Source: DASXKD01 sp963734725
Lineage (GTDB): Bacteria; Actinomycetota; Actinomycetes; Streptosporangiales; Streptosporangiaceae
Reading direction: 5' to 3'
Length of the DNA stretch: 64,000 bases
NCBI GenBank assembly: GCA_963734725.1
Contig: CAVTIX010000019.1
Coordinates: 62,001-126,000 of the forward strand
In this document: piece by piece, positions 25,558-39,466 of the stretch
Layout of the letters: the number at the start of each line of letters is the position of its first letter
Position numbering within the stretch: position 1 is the first letter of the stretch
Notes under the pieces: model-generated
What the model was told of the DNA's origin: nothing
The model's database searches: none
The model's input: only the letters and a program-made list of their open reading frames with translations
Position numbers and translations under genes: made by a program

Positions 25558-26834
25558 CCGACATCCTCGACGAGCTCTTCTGGCGTGGCCTCCTCGCGCA
25601 CCACACCGACCTGGACGAACTACGCAAGTCGTTCGCCATGGGCCCGGTCACCTTCTATGGCGGGTTCGACCCGACCGCGCCCGGCCTGCACATCGGCAGC
25701 TTGGTGCTGCTGCTCACGATGCGCCGGGTACAGAACGCCGGGCACCGCCCGATCGGCCTGGTCGGCGGCGCCACGGGCCTGATCGGAGATCCCAGCGGGA
25801 AGTCGGCCGAGCGCGTGCTCAACCCGCGGGAGACGGTCGCGGCGTGGGTGCAGCGGATCCGCGGTGAAGTGGAACGGTTCCTTGACTTCACCCCCGGGCC
25901 CACGGGCGCGCTGGTCGTCAGCAACCTGGACTGGACCGCTGACCTGACCGCCCTGGACTTCCTGCGCGACATTGGCAAGCACTTCCCGGTGAACCGGATG
26001 CTGGCGCGCGAGTCGGTGAAGGCGAGGCTGGAGGCCGGCGGAATCAGCTACACCGAGTTCAGCTACCAGATCCTGCAGGCCAACGACTTCATGGAGTTGT
26101 ACCGCAGGCACGGGTGCACGCTGCAGATCGGTGGCAGCGACCAGTGGGGCAACCTGGTGGCCGGGGTGGACCTGATCAAGCGGGTGGAAGGCGGCTCGGC
26201 ACACGCGCTGGCGACGCCCCTGATCACCAAGCCGGACGGGACCAAGTACGGCAAGACCGAGGGCGACGCGGTCTGGCTCAGCCCCGAGCTGACGTCCCCG
26301 TACAGGTTCTACCAGTTCTGGATCAACCGGTCCGACGCCGAGGTGCCCGGCCTGCTGCGGGTCTTCACGTTCCGGTCCGCCGAACAGATCGCGGAACTGG
26401 AGCGGCAGACCCGCGACGCGCCGGCAGCCAGGGCCGCCCAGCGGCTGCTCGCCGAGGACATCACCACGCTGGTCCACGGGGCCGAGGAGTGCGCCCGGGT
26501 CATCGCGGCCAGCAAGGCCATGTTCGGCCAAGGCGACCTGCGGGCGCTGAACGAGCGCACGCTCGCCGACGCGCTCGACGAGGTGGGTCTGGTCACCGTG
26601 CCATCGTCGAGGGACAGTCTGCCCACGGTGGTGGACCTGCTCGCCGCCACGGGGATCGCGGCCAGCAAGTCGGACGCGCGGCGCTTGATCGCCGCGGGCG
26701 GCGCCTACCTGAACAACATCCGGGTTGCCGGCGAGGATGCCGTGCCGGGTCGGGCCGACCTGCTGTACGGCCGGTTCCTCGTGCTTCGCCGGGGCAGGCG
26801 CATGGTGGCCGGCGCGGAGCTGGTCATTGGCTGA
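25554..26834 (+). CDS. tyrS: Tyrosyl-tRNA synthetase
   Basis: Class I synthetase, 426 residues. HIGS (HIGH motif) lies at about 46-49 in GFDPTAPGLHIGSLV, the KMSKS counterpart KYGKT at about 231-235, and QIGGSDQWGNLVAG is the tyrosine pocket. A C-terminal S4 RNA-binding domain follows (SKSDARRLIAAGGAYLNN). The GTG start is coupled to the glycosylase stop. A small hairpin lies after the gene. Confidence 0.96.
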   Translation: MTDILDELFWRGLLAHHTDLDELRKSFAMGPVTFYGGFDPTAPGLHIGSLVLLLTMRRVQNAGHRPIGLVGGATGLIGDPSGKSAERVLNPRETVAAWVQRIRGEVERFLDFTPGPTGALVVSNLDWTADLTALDFLRDIGKHFPVNRMLARESVKARLEAGGISYTEFSYQILQANDFMELYRRHGCTLQIGGSDQWGNLVAGVDLIKRVEGGSAHALATPLITKPDGTKYGKTEGDAVWLSPELTSPYRFYQFWINRSDAEVPGLLRVFTFRSAEQIAELERQTRDAPAARAAQRLLAEDITTLVHGAEECARVIAASKAMFGQGDLRALNERTLADALDEVGLVTVPSSRDSLPTVVDLLAATGIAASKSDARRLIAAGGAYLNNIRVAGEDAVPGRADLLYGRFLVLRRGRRMVAGAELVIG

Positions 26835-26886
26835 TCCGGGGCCAGCTGAGCCGGAGCCCGCTGATCCGGGGCGCGCTTAGTCTCGA

Positions 26887-26903
26887 GCTCGGGTGACCCG
26901 AGC
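26887..26903 (+). terminator. Short hairpin after tyrS
   Basis: GCTCGGG-TGA-CCCGAGC forms a 7-bp stem 53 bases past the tyrS stop, ahead of the rRNA promoters. Confidence 0.45.
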
Positions 26904-26956
26904 CTAGTGATCCAGAGGGAGCTGACCTGCGCGCCCGTGGCTCGCGTTCGCTCGAT

Positions 26957-26985
26957 TTGACGTAGCTGGCATGTGTGCCTAATGT
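26957..26985 (+). promoter_or_regulatory. rRNA operon promoter, distal
   Basis: TTGACG at 26957-26962, 17-base spacer, TAATGT at 26980-26985. It is the most upstream of three candidate promoters in the 26835-27423 gap before 16S rRNA. Confidence 0.55.
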
Positions 26986-27121
26986 TTCGTCCTGCCCCCA
27001 AGCACGGTTGGGAACGCCGGCAGGCGCGCCAGTGCCGGGGGCCAGCCAAGAAAGCCCCGCTGTTGTGCGCTGTCCGTACGTCGGAGGGTCAGCGGCAGGG
27101 TAGGCTGGGGATACACAGAGG

Positions 27122-27149
27122 TTGAGACGCCGTCAACGTCTAGTAAGAT
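27122..27149 (+). promoter_or_regulatory. rRNA operon promoter, middle
   Basis: TTGAGA at 27122-27127, 16-base spacer, TAAGAT at 27144-27149. Confidence 0.5.
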
Positions 27150-27152
27150 CGC

Positions 27153-27181
27153 TTGACGGCTCTTGAACTCGCCGGTAAGCT
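27153..27181 (+). promoter_or_regulatory. rRNA operon promoter, proximal
   Basis: TTGACG at 27153-27158, 17-base spacer, TAAGCT at 27176-27181. A leader motif CTTGAGAACTCAACAG follows at about 27234, a form seen before actinobacterial 16S and 23S genes and linked to pre-rRNA processing. Confidence 0.65.
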
Positions 27182-27423
27182 AGGTGGGTTGCCCCCGATC
27201 CAGGCGAAAGCCTTGTGACGGTGCGCGTCCGCTCCTTGAGAACTCAACAGCGTGCTAAAAGCCAGTGCATATGCACATAACCCCGTCATGGGTGCCGGAT
27301 CGGTGACGGCCCGGGGCCCAGAACGGAATGCCAAGATCGTCTCAATGGCTGGTTCGCCAACCAGTGAGGCACTCTTTTAGTGTCTGCACTCTGCCAGGCG
27401 TAGCCTGGCGGTTGCACATAGAC

Positions 27424-32466
<5,043 letters not shown>

Positions 32467-32473
32467 CATCTCT

Positions 32474-32493
32474 CCTGGGAGGCGACTCCCAGG
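32474..32493 (+). other. Spacer hairpin after 23S rRNA
   Basis: CCTGGGAG-GCGA-CTCCCAGG, a perfect 8-bp stem with a tetraloop in the 23S-5S spacer. Confidence 0.6.
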
Positions 32494-32499
32494 CCGTGC

Positions 32500-32532
32500 G
32501 CTCGCGTCCACTGTGCGGTTCCCGAGGTACGG
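32500..32532 (+). other. Right arm of pre-23S RNase III processing stem
   Basis: Pairs with 29216-29248 around the whole 23S rRNA (three non-Watson-Crick positions in 33). Confidence 0.8.
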
Positions 32533-32593
32533 TCGGCCGCGTCACGCGGAGGCCCGTCCTCCGGGAAACGCGGAAGACCTAAATCTCCATAGT

Positions 32594-32712
32594 GTTTCGG
32601 CGGTCATGGCGAAGGGGAAACACCCGGTCCCATTCCGAACCCGGAAGTTAAGCTCTTCAGCGCCGATGGTACTGCGCGGGGGACCGCGTGGGAGAGTAGG
32701 ACGCCGCCGGAC
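32594..32712 (+). rRNA. rrf: 5S ribosomal RNA
   Basis: About 119 bases. GTTTCGGCGGTC at the 5' end pairs with the 3' end; CCCGGTCCCATTCCGAACC and GGGAGAGTAGGACGCCGCC are the conserved 5S blocks. Last gene of the rrn operon. Confidence 0.95.
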
Positions 32713-32718
32713 ATCGTG

Positions 32719-32758
32719 AGTGAGGGTCGCCTCCGTCCTAACGGAGGCGGCCCTCACT
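32719..32758 (+). terminator. rRNA operon terminator
   Basis: An 18-bp stem (AGTGAGGGTCGCCTCCGT with its complement, one G-T wobble) and a CCTA loop, seven bases after 5S rRNA. Confidence 0.85.
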
Positions 32759-32913
32759 GCTGTGTGCCCAGGGTTGTAATCGTTGGTGCGACGTCCGGGG
32801 TGGGCGCCGTCCAGCAGGCAGCCCCGGACGCAGAGAATAATGCGTCCGGGACAGCCCACCGGACAACGCTGGGTCGGCTGCGGAAAGTGCGATGGCAAAG
32901 GCGGAGGAAAATC

Positions 32914-34572
32914 GTGGCGGGAGAGACGCCTGGGCGCCGTGGCGGGGACCCTGCCGGACGACGTTCCGGGGCAAGCTCGGGGAAGCCGACGCGGGGCGGG
33001 GGCAGCTCGGGGAAGCCGACGCGGGGCGGGGCCCGGGGGCGGACTGGTTCGGGTGAGCGGCGGCATGCTGGTTCGGGCGAGCGCCAGGATAGCGGGAGCG
33101 CTGGGCGTGTTGGGGGTGGGCGCTCGGGTGATGGGCGTGCCGGCGCCGGTGGCGGGCGGCCGGGTGCAGGGCGGACGGGGTCTGCTCGCGGGCGTGACGC
33201 TGCAGGGGACGGGAAGCCGGGACGTCCGCCAGGAGGCGGCGGGCCGCGTGGTGCCGGGCCGCGTGGCGGCGGGCAGTCCCGTGATGCTGGGCAGTCTCGT
33301 GGCCCGGGGCCGCGTGGCGACGGGCAGTCCCGTGATCCTGGGCAGTCTCGTGGCCCGGGGCCGCGTGGCGCCGGGCAGGCCCGTGGTGATGGGCGCTGGG
33401 AGGGGGAGCGGGGCTCTGGGCGCCGCGCAGGCGGAAGCCGGCCGTCAAGCCGGCCCTCCGGAGACCGGCCTGCCGGGCCGCGCCAAACCCGGGAGCGCGA
33501 CGGGGCCTGGGAGGACCGTGGTACCGCAGGAGGGCGCCGGGCGGGGCCTCGGGCACAGCGGGGCGGAGATGGTGGCTGGGAAGGCCGCCGCGGCCCTGGA
33601 GAGCGTTCATCTGCGCCGCGGCGCGGCCGCGATGGCGGCGCCCGCAGTGAGGGCTCTGCGCCGCTGCCCCGTGGCCGGTCTGGGCCCGGGCCGCGGCGGG
33701 ACCCTAGTGCCGGGCGCGACCCTGGCGCCGGGCGCGACTATCGGGACGCACGGCGGACACCCGGCAGGAAGCGTTTGACGGTTCCTGAGGGGATCAGTGC
33801 TGAGCAACTAGACCCGCAGGCCCGGGCGGAGCTTCGGACGCTGCCAGGGGATCTGGCGGACGCGGTGGCGGCGTGGATGGTCGCCGCCGCTGCCGAATCC
33901 GACCCAGACCGTGCCTACGAATTTGCGATTCAGGCACGCAAGCTGGCAGCCCGGGTGGGCGTGGTGCGGGAAACGGCTGGGGTAGCCGCCTACCGGGCCG
34001 GGCGTTGGGCCGACGCCCTCGCCGAGCTGCGCACTGCGCGCCGTCTCACCGGGCGGGTCAGCTACCTGCCGCTGATGGCGGACGCCGAGCGGGCGCTGGA
34101 CCGGGCCGACCGGGCACTGGCATTGATCCACGACCCGGATACCAAGCTGCTCGACCGCGCCACGCAGATCGAACTGCTCATCGTCGAGTCCGGCATACGC
34201 CGCGACCAGGGCCGCTCCGCCGCGGGGGCAGTCGTACTGCAGGTGCCGGAACTCACCGACGGCATACCCCGCCCCTGGTCAGCGCGGCTGTTCTACGCCT
34301 ACGCCGACGCGCTCTATGACGCCGGCCGCCGGGAAGAAGCGCGCGACTGGTTCGGGCGCGCGGCAGCGCTGGACCCGGATGAGGAAACCGACGCGGGAGA
34401 GCGCTACGAGATCCTGGACAGCACCATCATCGAAGACCTCGCCGAGGCGCCGGACGAGCCCCCCTGGCGGCACCGGAAGCCGCGGCAGCTGGGCCTGCCG
34501 ACGGGGCGACTGGCGGTCCGGCGCCGGGCGTGCCGACCACTGATGCGCCTTAGCCGTCGTTCTTTCAGCTAG
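32914..34572 (+). CDS. TPR protein with long Gly/Arg-rich disordered N-terminus
   Basis: 552 residues from GTG 32914, with GGAGG at ideal spacing. Residues 1-290 are almost entirely Gly, Arg, Ser, Asp and Pro (RGG/SRG-like), basic and surely disordered, possibly RNA-binding. Residues 295-520 are helical repeats of TPR type (LARAYE-like WMVAAAAESDPDRAYEFAIQARKLAARVG, YRAGRWADALAELRTARRLTG, YADALYDAGRREEARDWFGRAAALDPD). Similar TPR proteins sit near the HAD-tlyA-nadK-recN block in other actinomycetes. The disordered part contains internal DNA repeats. Confidence 0.75.
   Translation: MAGETPGRRGGDPAGRRSGASSGKPTRGGGSSGKPTRGGARGRTGSGERRHAGSGERQDSGSAGRVGGGRSGDGRAGAGGGRPGAGRTGSARGRDAAGDGKPGRPPGGGGPRGAGPRGGGQSRDAGQSRGPGPRGDGQSRDPGQSRGPGPRGAGQARGDGRWEGERGSGRRAGGSRPSSRPSGDRPAGPRQTRERDGAWEDRGTAGGRRAGPRAQRGGDGGWEGRRGPGERSSAPRRGRDGGARSEGSAPLPRGRSGPGPRRDPSAGRDPGAGRDYRDARRTPGRKRLTVPEGISAEQLDPQARAELRTLPGDLADAVAAWMVAAAAESDPDRAYEFAIQARKLAARVGVVRETAGVAAYRAGRWADALAELRTARRLTGRVSYLPLMADAERALDRADRALALIHDPDTKLLDRATQIELLIVESGIRRDQGRSAAGAVVLQVPELTDGIPRPWSARLFYAYADALYDAGRREEARDWFGRAAALDPDEETDAGERYEILDSTIIEDLAEAPDEPPWRHRKPRQLGLPTGRLAVRRRACRPLMRLSRRSFS
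32970..33029 (+). repeat. 30-bp tandem duplication in the disordered region
   Basis: Two nearly identical 30-bp units (core AGCTCGGGGAAGCCGACGCG) encode SSGKPTRGGG twice. A second tandem pair of about 51 bp lies near 33270-33370, encoding GQSRDxGQSRGPGPRG repeats. Confidence 0.85.
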
Positions 34573-35068
34573 CGAAAATCCCGTTCCGCACGTGGCCGAG
34601 CTGGCCAAAGAAGCTTGTCGTGCCGGATGGATTTGATTTGAAGCTGAACCCCGAGGCGCTGGTCGCCGACCATTTCATCGTGACCGGGCTCTTGAACACC
34701 CGGCCGGTGGAGCCCGGCGGGCTCGTTACCGCCGAGGGATGCGTTGCCGGGCCCATCCAGCGGATGTCGAAGGATGCGGTCGCGGCCACCGATACGGGCT
34801 TCTGGAAGTGGAACAAGGCGTTGGGGATATTGAAGAAGTCCCTGACGTGGAGGTTCGCCGCCATCATCCGCGCCTTACCGTCCTCCAGGTCGACTGTCAC
34901 GCCCTGATCATCGTCCTCGTCGAGCCGAACCTGGGCGTCGCCATCGTCACCGGACCGGAATGGTACCGTCCAGAACAGTCCGCCTGGGTAGGGATGGATC
35001 CCCGGATTGAAGTCGTGAACCTGGGTGGAGAAGTTTTGGAGGTCGAACCGACCTCGGTAGAGGTCTAG
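34565..35068 (-). CDS. Conserved hypothetical frame directly after a UGA, no start codon of its own
   Basis: 167 codons continue in the same frame as the upstream Tat protein after its TGA stop: LDLYRGRFDLQNFSTQVHDFNPGI...PYPGGLFWTVPF and a C-terminal half FNIPNALFHF...ATASFDIRWMGP...GHVRNGIFAS. No ATG, GTG or TTG occurs in frame until GTG 34900, which would discard the conserved first third. The segment is therefore either a gene that lost its start by deletion, or is made by readthrough of UGA. Function unknown. Confidence 0.55.
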   Translation of the reverse strand, partial: LDLYRGRFDLQNFSTQVHDFNPGIHPYPGGLFWTVPFRSGDDGDAQVRLDEDDDQGVTVDLEDGKARMMAANLHVRDFFNIPNALFHFQKPVSVAATASFDIRWMGPATHPSAVTSPPGSTGRVFKSPVTMKWSATSASGFSFKSNPSGTTSFFGQLGHVRNGIFAS

Positions 35069-35482
35069 TCAAACGAATCCGAACGTTCCCCTATGGACGG
35101 CGCCATCCTGGCCGACGTAGACGCCCTTCATAAAGCGCATATCGGTGTCGAAGAGGAGCGTCTCGACGCTGCCGTCGGGGTTCCTTGCGGTGCCTTTTCC
35201 CCGCACGTCCGCGACACCGACAAGGCCTTTAAAATCGGTGATTGACGACGGGTCCATTCCCCGCCCAAAGGAGGTGAAGTGGAACGTGACCCCGTTAATG
35301 GTGACCGCGTTGGTCGTCGGTTTAGGTGCGCGGTTGGAATGTGCGGCCGCCGATCCGACGGCAGGCCAGAGCAGCCCGCTGCCCAGCGAGGCCCCGGTAG
35401 CAGCGGCCGCCGCGCCCCCGATGAAGGCGCGACGTGAGGGCCTGTGCCGAGCGTGGTGTGATGATGACAGTGAGTTGGACAT
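35069..35482 (-). CDS. Tat-exported conserved hypothetical protein
   Basis: 137 residues from ATG 35482. The twin-arginine signal RPSRRAFIGGAAAAATGASLGSGLLWPAVGSAAA is clear. The mature part (TINGVTFHFTSFGRGMDPSSITDFKGLVGVADVRGKGTA...LLFDTDMRFMKGVYVGQDGAVHRGTFGFV) belongs to an actinobacterial family of unknown role. ATG 35521 and 35506 lie upstream in a 23-bp repeat and are alternative starts. The next frame follows without a gap after the TGA. Confidence 0.7.
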   Translation of the reverse strand: MSNSLSSSHHARHRPSRRAFIGGAAAAATGASLGSGLLWPAVGSAAAHSNRAPKPTTNAVTINGVTFHFTSFGRGMDPSSITDFKGLVGVADVRGKGTARNPDGSVETLLFDTDMRFMKGVYVGQDGAVHRGTFGFV

Positions 35483-35500
35483 AAGCGGCCATCCGCTGCT

Positions 35501-35546
35501 GTCCATACCAGACAGTTGCATTTGTCCATACCAGACAGTTGCATTT
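35501..35546. repeat. Two tandem 23-bp repeats upstream of the Tat protein gene
   Basis: The unit GTCCATACCAGACAGTTGCA plus TTT occurs twice head to tail. Their position at the 5' end of the gene suggests a regulator-binding pair or a small duplication. Confidence 0.8.
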
Positions 35547-35698
35547 GTCCCCCCACCCCCCGAACGAATCTAAGCGCAGCCAAAAAGTTTAACACCGCGT
35601 GACTAGCGCGTAAAGAGCCCGTAAAGCTTCTTCGGGTTTCGGAGAGTCGGTGAAGAGGAACCCAGCTCCAGGCCGCCGTCTGGCGGGACGCGCCGGCG

Positions 35699-36721
35699 CT
35701 ACCGGATGATCAGCGTGCTGTCGCGGCGCGGGATGAGCTCCCCGATGATGGGCGCTCCGGGCAGCTCCCCGGCGACGAGCAGCCCGCCTGATGTCTGTGC
35801 GTCAGCCAACAGGAGCAGGTCCTCCTCGCTCATCCCGCCGGTGTCGGTGTGCGAGAGCACCCAGTCGAGGTTGCGCCGGCTCCCGCCGGGCATGTATCCG
35901 CCCCGCGCCGCCTCCCGGGTGCCCTCGATGAGCGGCACCGCGCTGTGGTCGACGATCGCGGTGACCCCGCTGGCCCTAGCCAGCTTGTACAAGTGGCCGA
36001 GCAGGCCGAACCCGGTCACATCGGTGGCGCACCGGATCCCAGTGGCGAGCGCGCCCCGGCTGGCGTCGGCGTTGAGGGTCGTCATCACCTCGATCGCTGC
36101 GGCGCTGACCGAGCCCGTTGCCTTATGCCACGCGTTGAGCACCCCGGTGCCGATCGGCTTGGTCAGGCTGAGCGGCAGGCCGGGCAGCCCGGCGTCGATC
36201 CGCAGCAGCGCGGCCGGATCGGCGGTGCCGGTCACTGCCATGCCGTACTTCGGTTCCGGGTCGTCGATGCTGTGCCCGCCGGCGACGGGACAGCCCGCCG
36301 TGCGACCCACGTCCAAGCCACCGCGCAGCACCTCTGCCGCCAGTTCGGCCGGGAGCTTATCGCGTGGCCAGCCGAGCAGGTTCACCGCGACCAGCGGCTC
36401 GCCACCCATCGCGTAGATATCGGATAGGGCGTTGGTGGCGGCGATCCGGCCGAACGTGTAAGCGTCGTCCACGACCGGGGTGAAGAAATCGGCGGTTACT
36501 ACGACGGCCATGTCCGGGCGGACCCGTACCACGGCGCCGTCGTCACCATGTTCGACCCCCACCATCAGCTCCGTGCCCGGGCCATCGGGCAGCAGCCTGG
36601 CCACCGTCTCCTCCAGCTCGCCCGGCGGAATCTTGCAGGCGCAGCCGCCGCCGCGCGCGAACTGGGTGAGCCGGACGGCGCTGTGCGTCACCCGGCCCAT
36701 GGTGTGGGTCACACGACTCAC
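35699..36721 (-). CDS. selD: Selenide, water dikinase (selenophosphate synthetase)
   Basis: Makes selenophosphate from selenide and ATP for selenocysteine or selenouridine. 340 residues. The active-site loop GGGCACKIPPGELEE has Cys in the position that is Sec in some species, followed by the essential Lys. DDAYTFGRIAATNALSDIYAMGG, GGHSIDDPEPKYGMAVTG and SGGLLVA are family motifs. The start is uncertain (GTG 36721 or ATG 36700). No selA, selB or tRNA-Sec lies in the window. Confidence 0.93.
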   Translation of the reverse strand: MSRVTHTMGRVTHSAVRLTQFARGGGCACKIPPGELEETVARLLPDGPGTELMVGVEHGDDGAVVRVRPDMAVVVTADFFTPVVDDAYTFGRIAATNALSDIYAMGGEPLVAVNLLGWPRDKLPAELAAEVLRGGLDVGRTAGCPVAGGHSIDDPEPKYGMAVTGTADPAALLRIDAGLPGLPLSLTKPIGTGVLNAWHKATGSVSAAAIEVMTTLNADASRGALATGIRCATDVTGFGLLGHLYKLARASGVTAIVDHSAVPLIEGTREAARGGYMPGGSRRNLDWVLSHTDTGGMSEEDLLLLADAQTSGGLLVAGELPGAPIIGELIPRRDSTLIIR

Positions 36722-36787
36722 TGTAATTGCCCCGCCGAACTCGGCTAACGTCGGCCCTGGAAGGTCCGGTGGCCCCCAGCCAGCCGC

Positions 36788-37759
36788 TCACTCCGCCGCG
36801 GGCTCAGTCTTCTCCAGCCATCGCAGGATGCCTTCCACGTTGGCGTGGGTGCTGCTGATCGTTTCGGCCTTGCCGGCGATCTCCGGGTCGGCGCCCGGCT
36901 GCAACGCGGCGTAGCGCTCCCGGGTCCGGTCGCGGACCATGGCGACCGCGTGATCGAGGTCGAGCCCGGCGCCGCGCGCCCGGCGCGTTTCCGCCACCCA
37001 TACGTTCAGCTCCTCCGCCGACCGCTCGAGGGCCGCCGGGACATCCGCCACCGGGCCATAGTGACTGAACAGCAGGCGCGCCGGAGTCAGCGCCGCGAAC
37101 AACCGCAGCGACTCCAGGGCCAGCGGCAGGTCGAAGTCCGGCGGCGGGCTCGCCGGGCGCATGTCCCCCGTCTCCGGCACGAACACGCCCGCGGCGTCGC
37201 CCACGTAGAGGTCGCCACTGGCCGAATCGATGAGCCCCACGTGGTGCTTGGCGTGGCCTGGTGAATAATGGCTGTCCAGCGACCGGCCGCCGCCCAGGTC
37301 GATGGACCCGCGTTCTTCGACCGCCCGGATGCGCTCCGCTTGTGTGGGCGCCAGCTCGCCGAACAGCGCGTGCAGGGCATCGCCGTACACCTGGCGGGCA
37401 CTGGCCATCAGGCGGCTGGGATCGGCGAGGTGACGTGCGCCGCGCTCATGCACCACGATCTCCGCCCGCGGGAACATGCCGGCGATGTCGCCCACACCGC
37501 CCGCGTGATCCAGGTGGATATGAGTGACGACCACCGTCGCCAGGTCGTCAGGCCCCACGCCCAGCCCGGCCAGCGCGCCCCGCACCACCGGCGCCGACGG
37601 GGCGGTTCCCGTCTCCACCAGGCACGGCCGATCGGCACGGATGAGATATCCGGCGGTAATCTGGCTATACCCCGCCATCCGGGTGTCGATCTCGTACACC
37701 TCATGACCGAGCGGGGTGACCCCAGCATCGCTGTTCCGGCGGAAATCTGCCTGGTTCAT
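36788..37759 (-). CDS. MBL-fold metallo-hydrolase
   Basis: 323 residues. Zinc ligand motif VVTHIHLDHAGG (HxHxDH) at about 79-90, a further His in SPGHAKHHVGLI, and Asp in LYVGDAAGVFV define a binuclear metallo-beta-lactamase fold. The C-terminal helical part (RSAEELNVWVAETRRARGAGLDLDHAV) matches the flavin-free glyoxalase II-like/MBL group. Substrate unknown. It is divergent from the glycosyltransferase gene and 66 bases upstream of selD on the same strand. Confidence 0.85.
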   Translation of the reverse strand: MNQADFRRNSDAGVTPLGHEVYEIDTRMAGYSQITAGYLIRADRPCLVETGTAPSAPVVRGALAGLGVGPDDLATVVVTHIHLDHAGGVGDIAGMFPRAEIVVHERGARHLADPSRLMASARQVYGDALHALFGELAPTQAERIRAVEERGSIDLGGGRSLDSHYSPGHAKHHVGLIDSASGDLYVGDAAGVFVPETGDMRPASPPPDFDLPLALESLRLFAALTPARLLFSHYGPVADVPAALERSAEELNVWVAETRRARGAGLDLDHAVAMVRDRTRERYAALQPGADPEIAGKAETISSTHANVEGILRWLEKTEPAAE

Positions 37760-37830
37760 GTGGGTATCGTGCCAGAGGTACGTGCCGGTTTCGCCGGCGG
37801 CTGGGGGCGCACCTTCGGGAAAGGGCAGCT

Positions 37831-39442
37831 TTGAGCGGAACGCACGTGACAGCGTCCGGCGCTGTGGCCGCCACAGCCGCCGACGCCGCGTCGCGGCGCC
37901 GAACGCGCCTGCGGCCGTCGGCGGTGACCGCCGTGATCATCACGGCCACGCTGCTCGCCGTCGCGCTCCGGATCTACGACCTCACCCGCCCTGGTTACCT
38001 GTTCGGCATCAGCGAGTACGACGACGGGACCGACTTCGGCAGCGCGATCCGTCTGGTGCACGGCGGAGTGCCCTACCACGACTTCATCATGGTGCAGCCG
38101 CCCGGGATCACGCTGATCATGTTCCCGGTCGCGCTGATCACCAGGGGAATGGGCACCATCACGGGCATGGCGGTGGCCCGGGTAGTCACCGCGCTGGCGA
38201 GCGCGGCGGCGGTCCCGCTGGCCGGCCTGCTCACCCGGCATCGCGGCTTCGTAGCGGTCCTGGTCAGCTGCGGGGTCCTCGCGATCTACCCGGACAGCAT
38301 CATGGCCGCCAGGACTGTGCTGCTGGAACCGTGGCTGGTGCTGTTCTGCCTGCTCGGTGCGCTGGCTGTGTTCGACGGTGATCGAGTCGCCACCGGCCGG
38401 CGGCTGCTCCTCGGCGGTGTCCTGTTCGGCTTCGCCGGAGCGGTCAAGGTCTGGGCCATCCTGCCGGTGGCGGTGATCCTGGTGCTCACCGCGCGCCTGG
38501 CCGCGGCAGGCAGCCGTCTATGCCGGCGGAGTCGCGCTGGGCTTCTGCGCGGCCGTCCTTCCGTTCGCGCTCACCGCGCCCACGACGTTCTTCCGCAGCG
38601 TGATCATCGCCCAGCTGGTGCGCAACAACCTGGTGCGAATCCCGCAGGGCTACCGGCTCCAGCAGATGCTCGGGCTAGCCCACGTCTCCCAACTCGCGAC
38701 GCCGGCGCTGGTGACCATCGGCATCGTAGTCGTGGTCGCCATCGCCGCCATTTCCGTGCTCGGCGCCCGGCTGGCGCACAGAGCGCCGCCCGCGCTGGAC
38801 TGGTTCGCGACCGGAACGTGCGCGCTGGTGGTCGCGGCGTTTCTGTGGCCGGCCGACTTCTTCTATCACTATCCCGGCTTCCTGGCGCCCTTTCTTGCGC
38901 TGGCCCTCGCGCTCCCGCTGTCCCGGCTGCTCGCCGCGCTGCCGGTGGGGGGAACCCGCCGGTGGCCCGCCCTGGTGCGGCGGTGGACCACGGTGGCCGC
39001 CGGCGCCGTTCTGGTGGTCCTGACCGTATTCCAGGTGGTCGCCGAAGGACACGAAGCCTCCGGGGTCCCCGCCAGCGAAATCGCCGCCGCCCAGCGGCTT
39101 ATCCCGCCCGGCGCGTGTGTCGCCACCGACCAGGTTGCTTACACGATCGCCATCAACCGGTTCGTGTCCACGGCGCCGGGCTGCTCGCTGATGATCGACG
39201 GCCTCGGCACCGATTACGCGCTGTCCAACGGCCGGAACGGGCAGACCGGGGCAGGCAGCTCGCCGGCCGTGGCGGCGGCGTGGCTGGCGGAGTTCCGCGC
39301 CGCCGGTTACGCGTGGCTGACGACGGAGCAGGCCCGCAGGATTCCGTGGACCCCGGCGCTGATGGCCTACTTCCGCAGCCACTTCGTGCCGCTGGCCGGG
39401 GGGCCTGACGGCCTGTACATCCGGTCGGCGCACCACGGCTGA
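37831..39442 (+). pseudogene. Multi-pass membrane glycosyltransferase (GT39-like), frameshifted
   Basis: The first frame (TTG 37831, or GTG 37846) reads an N-terminal helix and then RIYDLTRPGYLFGISEYDDGTDFGSAIRLVHGGVPYHDFIMVQPPGITLIMFP, with an acidic periplasmic loop typical of dolichyl-phosphate-mannose-type GT-C enzymes. Near 38503 the reading must change frame to continue RQAAVYAGGVALGFCAAVLPFAL...TFFRSVIIAQLVRNNLVRIP and the remaining helices, ending at 39442. The total length is about 537 codons, normal for the family. Either one inserted base or two lost bases explain the break. Confidence 0.75.
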
Positions 39443-39466
39443 CCCACCCTGGCAGGCCTATCCGCT

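Noticed and set aside
32738..33791. Long minus-strand open frames opposite the Gly/Arg-rich TPR gene
   Set aside because: They mirror a repetitive high-GC coding region and show no conserved motifs; typical shadows.
35069..35071. The TGA as a selenocysteine codon
   Set aside because: selD is adjacent, but no SECIS-like stem right after the TGA was evident, the position is not a redox motif, and selA/selB/tRNA-Sec are not in the window.
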